Assembly: GCA_020744425.1 (NCBI GenBank)
Contig: JAGMUV010000001.1
Location: forward strand, 1,984,001-2,048,000
Source of the DNA: Dactylonectria macrodidyma
Taxonomy: Eukaryota; Ascomycota; Sordariomycetes; Hypocreales; Nectriaceae
Length of the DNA: 64,000 bases
Direction: 5' to 3'
Shown here: positions 62,540 to 64,000 of the stretch, in pieces
Layout of the letters: each line of letters opens with the position of its first letter
How positions within the stretch are numbered: the first letter of the stretch is position 1
Made by a program: the position numbers and the translations under genes
Notes under the pieces: generated by a model
What the model was told of the DNA's origin: nothing
What the model saw: only the letters and a program-made list of their open reading frames with translations
The model's database searches: none

Positions 62540-63796
62540 ATGTCCTCGCGGGCTTGGACAAGCACGGCCGGTCCCATTGAAGCGGATCCGGATCCCACCT
62601 TCGCCGACCTTCCGTGGTATCGCTGGTGGTTGTCCCAGCAAATCCGCAGCCAGCCCCAGCGACTGTTGCTGGCTCTGCCGAATATGGAGTGCGACGAGGG
62701 ATCGGATTGGGACACACAATTCTTTCCCTTGTGGAACAAGGTCCGAGAACTTGTGCTGGCCCCGGAACCGAAAACCATCGACGGGATCACGGATACACTT
62801 GTCGAACTCGATATCATATCCGTCAAGGACAATTACGAAGCCTACCAGTCAGCGAAGGAACTTATGTTTTCCATCTTAGGCTGGCAGACGATGCTCTACA
62901 AGCCTGACCTTTTCTCCTGTGCGACCGGAGGATTCAACATTCTCGACGAGATGGACGGATACCACGGCGAAGCGCGGATATGCCTTAATCAGTCTCCTCT
63001 CTCGGGCAAATGCGACCTACCCAGCTTTCTTCTTGGGTTCGGCATGATGCTCCCACCACGAGACTATTGCGCCTTTGACGATATGGATGACAAAAAACTG
63101 ATCAACAATACCAAAGTAATCATCTCCAAGGACCTCAACGCCTACGTGTTGACCAAGGTCTGTGGTGTCAGGCTTCAGTGGGTCGACTCTCTCTCCTGCC
63201 ATCTGGAACTGGACAAGCATTCCGGCACACTCTTTCTCTATCGATACCCCTCATTCTGCGTCTCGAGTCTTCAAACACGAGATACAAAGGAGCGACGGAG
63301 GGGCGCCATTCACAGCTGCGGGTTCGAAAGACCTGGATCAGTGCCGTGGGCGAGTGAGGAGGATGTCACGGAGCTGCTTCAGGAGATTCTACTATCCTAC
63401 CGCCTTCTCTTCGGTCAGAGCAGGCGATCGAGAAGTCTGTTTCGACGGCTACGACCGTTCGCACACATACCGCACGAAGGACATGATCAATTCTTGTCTC
63501 TGATCTGCAGCAGGAAGCAATTCAATTGTCCAATTACGCTAACTGAGCGAGAGGAGTACGACTTGGCTGGTGACTTCCCGCACCTTCGGAGTAGAATCGT
63601 ACGACTGAGCAGTTACGCGTCAAGCAAGAAGCCTCGCTCCATCCGTCAGCTGTGGCGGGATAAGCGCGACTCTACCGCCTGGCTCGCGTTCTGGAGTGTC
63701 CTAATTTTTGGTTCGGTGAGCATCCTTTTAGGAGTGGTTCAGGCGGTTTTTCAGATTATGCAATATGTTCTTGCGCTCCAGCAGGCTGGAGCCTGA
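62540..63796 (+). CDS. Hypothetical protein with C-terminal membrane anchor
   Basis: A 418-residue intronless frame from the ATG at 62540 (MSSRAWTSTAGPIEAD). It is mostly soluble in appearance, with FADLPWYRWWLSQQIRSQ near the start and FDDMDDKKLINNTKVIISK centrally. A basic stretch (KKPRSIRQLWRDKRDS) precedes a single hydrophobic span near the C-terminus (FWSVLIFGSVSILLGVV). This LWxDRRDS-plus-span ending is familiar from a widespread uncharacterised fungal family. It is divergent from the NLR gene, so a shared regulatory region and linked role are possible but unproven. Confidence 0.65.
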   Translation: MSSRAWTSTAGPIEADPDPTFADLPWYRWWLSQQIRSQPQRLLLALPNMECDEGSDWDTQFFPLWNKVRELVLAPEPKTIDGITDTLVELDIISVKDNYEAYQSAKELMFSILGWQTMLYKPDLFSCATGGFNILDEMDGYHGEARICLNQSPLSGKCDLPSFLLGFGMMLPPRDYCAFDDMDDKKLINNTKVIISKDLNAYVLTKVCGVRLQWVDSLSCHLELDKHSGTLFLYRYPSFCVSSLQTRDTKERRRGAIHSCGFERPGSVPWASEEDVTELLQEILLSYRLLFGQSRRSRSLFRRLRPFAHIPHEGHDQFLSLICSRKQFNCPITLTEREEYDLAGDFPHLRSRIVRLSSYASSKKPRSIRQLWRDKRDSTAWLAFWSVLIFGSVSILLGVVQAVFQIMQYVLALQQAGA

Positions 63797-63829
63797 GTGT
63801 ACCTGTATTCATAGGAAATGTATCCTGTC

Positions 63830-64000
63830 TCACACCTTCCGCTCCGCCCAGCTTTCAAGGACGCCTTCAATCGTCGGCTCATACTCCTTCAGAGCGACGG
63901 TGTCCCCATCCAGGAACGTGTTGGCATGAACGAAGATGAATGGAGGAGGCTTGTTTACGAGCACTGTCTCTCGCCAATCGACATATTCCCCGTCCACCCT
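63830..64000 (-). CDS. 3' end of a gene entering from the right edge
   Basis: The last 56 codons of a minus-strand frame end at a TGA at 63830-63832. The sequence (GEYVDWRETVLVNKPPPFIF, LKEYEPTIEGVLESWAERK) reads as well-conserved coding DNA. I could not assign a family. The start lies beyond the window. Confidence 0.6.
   Translation of the reverse strand, partial: RVDGEYVDWRETVLVNKPPPFIFVHANTFLDGDTVALKEYEPTIEGVLESWAERKV

Noticed and set aside
1..64000. Search by eye for a DUF3435 captain recombinase, retroelement reverse transcriptase or DDE transposase
   Set aside because: No frame showed the expected motifs, so none is annotated; mobile-element identity rests on cargo and repeats only.

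Overview
This is an accessory-type window from a filamentous ascomycete (Pezizomycotina). Genes carry short introns of about 45-60 bases with GTRNGY-like donors and CTRAY branch sites. Protein families are fungal (DUF3723, patatin-like protein, ferric reductase, NB-ARC/TPR NLR, Zn(II)2Cys6, C2H2). No rRNA, tRNA, CRISPR or bacterial-type operon was seen. I cannot name the species. Gene models were assembled by eye from open frames plus donor, branch and acceptor sites whose phases agree.

Layout. 0-4 kb: two related minus-strand genes with an N-terminal helix and a PWWP-like or Cys/His-rich core. 4.3-8.75 kb: related repeats in opposite orientation flank a C2H2 factor, an ankyrin protein, a small coiled-coil protein and a 139-bp MITE-like element. 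8.8-24.5 kb: a large DUF3723 gene, two small coiled-coil genes, a secreted Thr-rich protein, a proline-rich protein, an F-box protein, a 45-bp minisatellite, a patatin-family gene that has lost its catalytic motifs, a MADS-like gene and a ferric reductase. 24.5-36 kb: a gene with a duplicated 3' end and duplicated palindromes, a 1105-aa Gly-rich repeat protein and a remnant of it, three small coiled-coil genes, and a JmjC-domain protein. 36.5-46.2 kb: zinc-finger and zinc-cluster genes, several decayed duplications, and a family of 44-bp palindromes. 47-54 kb: a bZIP factor, a truncated DUF6589-like gene, a RecQ fragment and a multi-pass membrane protein. 55-64 kb: small unknown genes, a pseudogene, a six-exon NLR (DUF7708-like, NB-ARC, TPR), a tail-anchored protein and the 3' end of a further gene.

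Interpretation. DUF3723, ferric reductase, patatin-like and NLR genes are the four accessory classes reported as enriched in fungal Starship giant transposons. All four occur here among many regulators, repeats and broken genes. The most economical reading is cargo of a Starship, or a Starship-derived region. No DUF3435 tyrosine-recombinase captain and no element edge was recognised inside the window, so this remains an inference.
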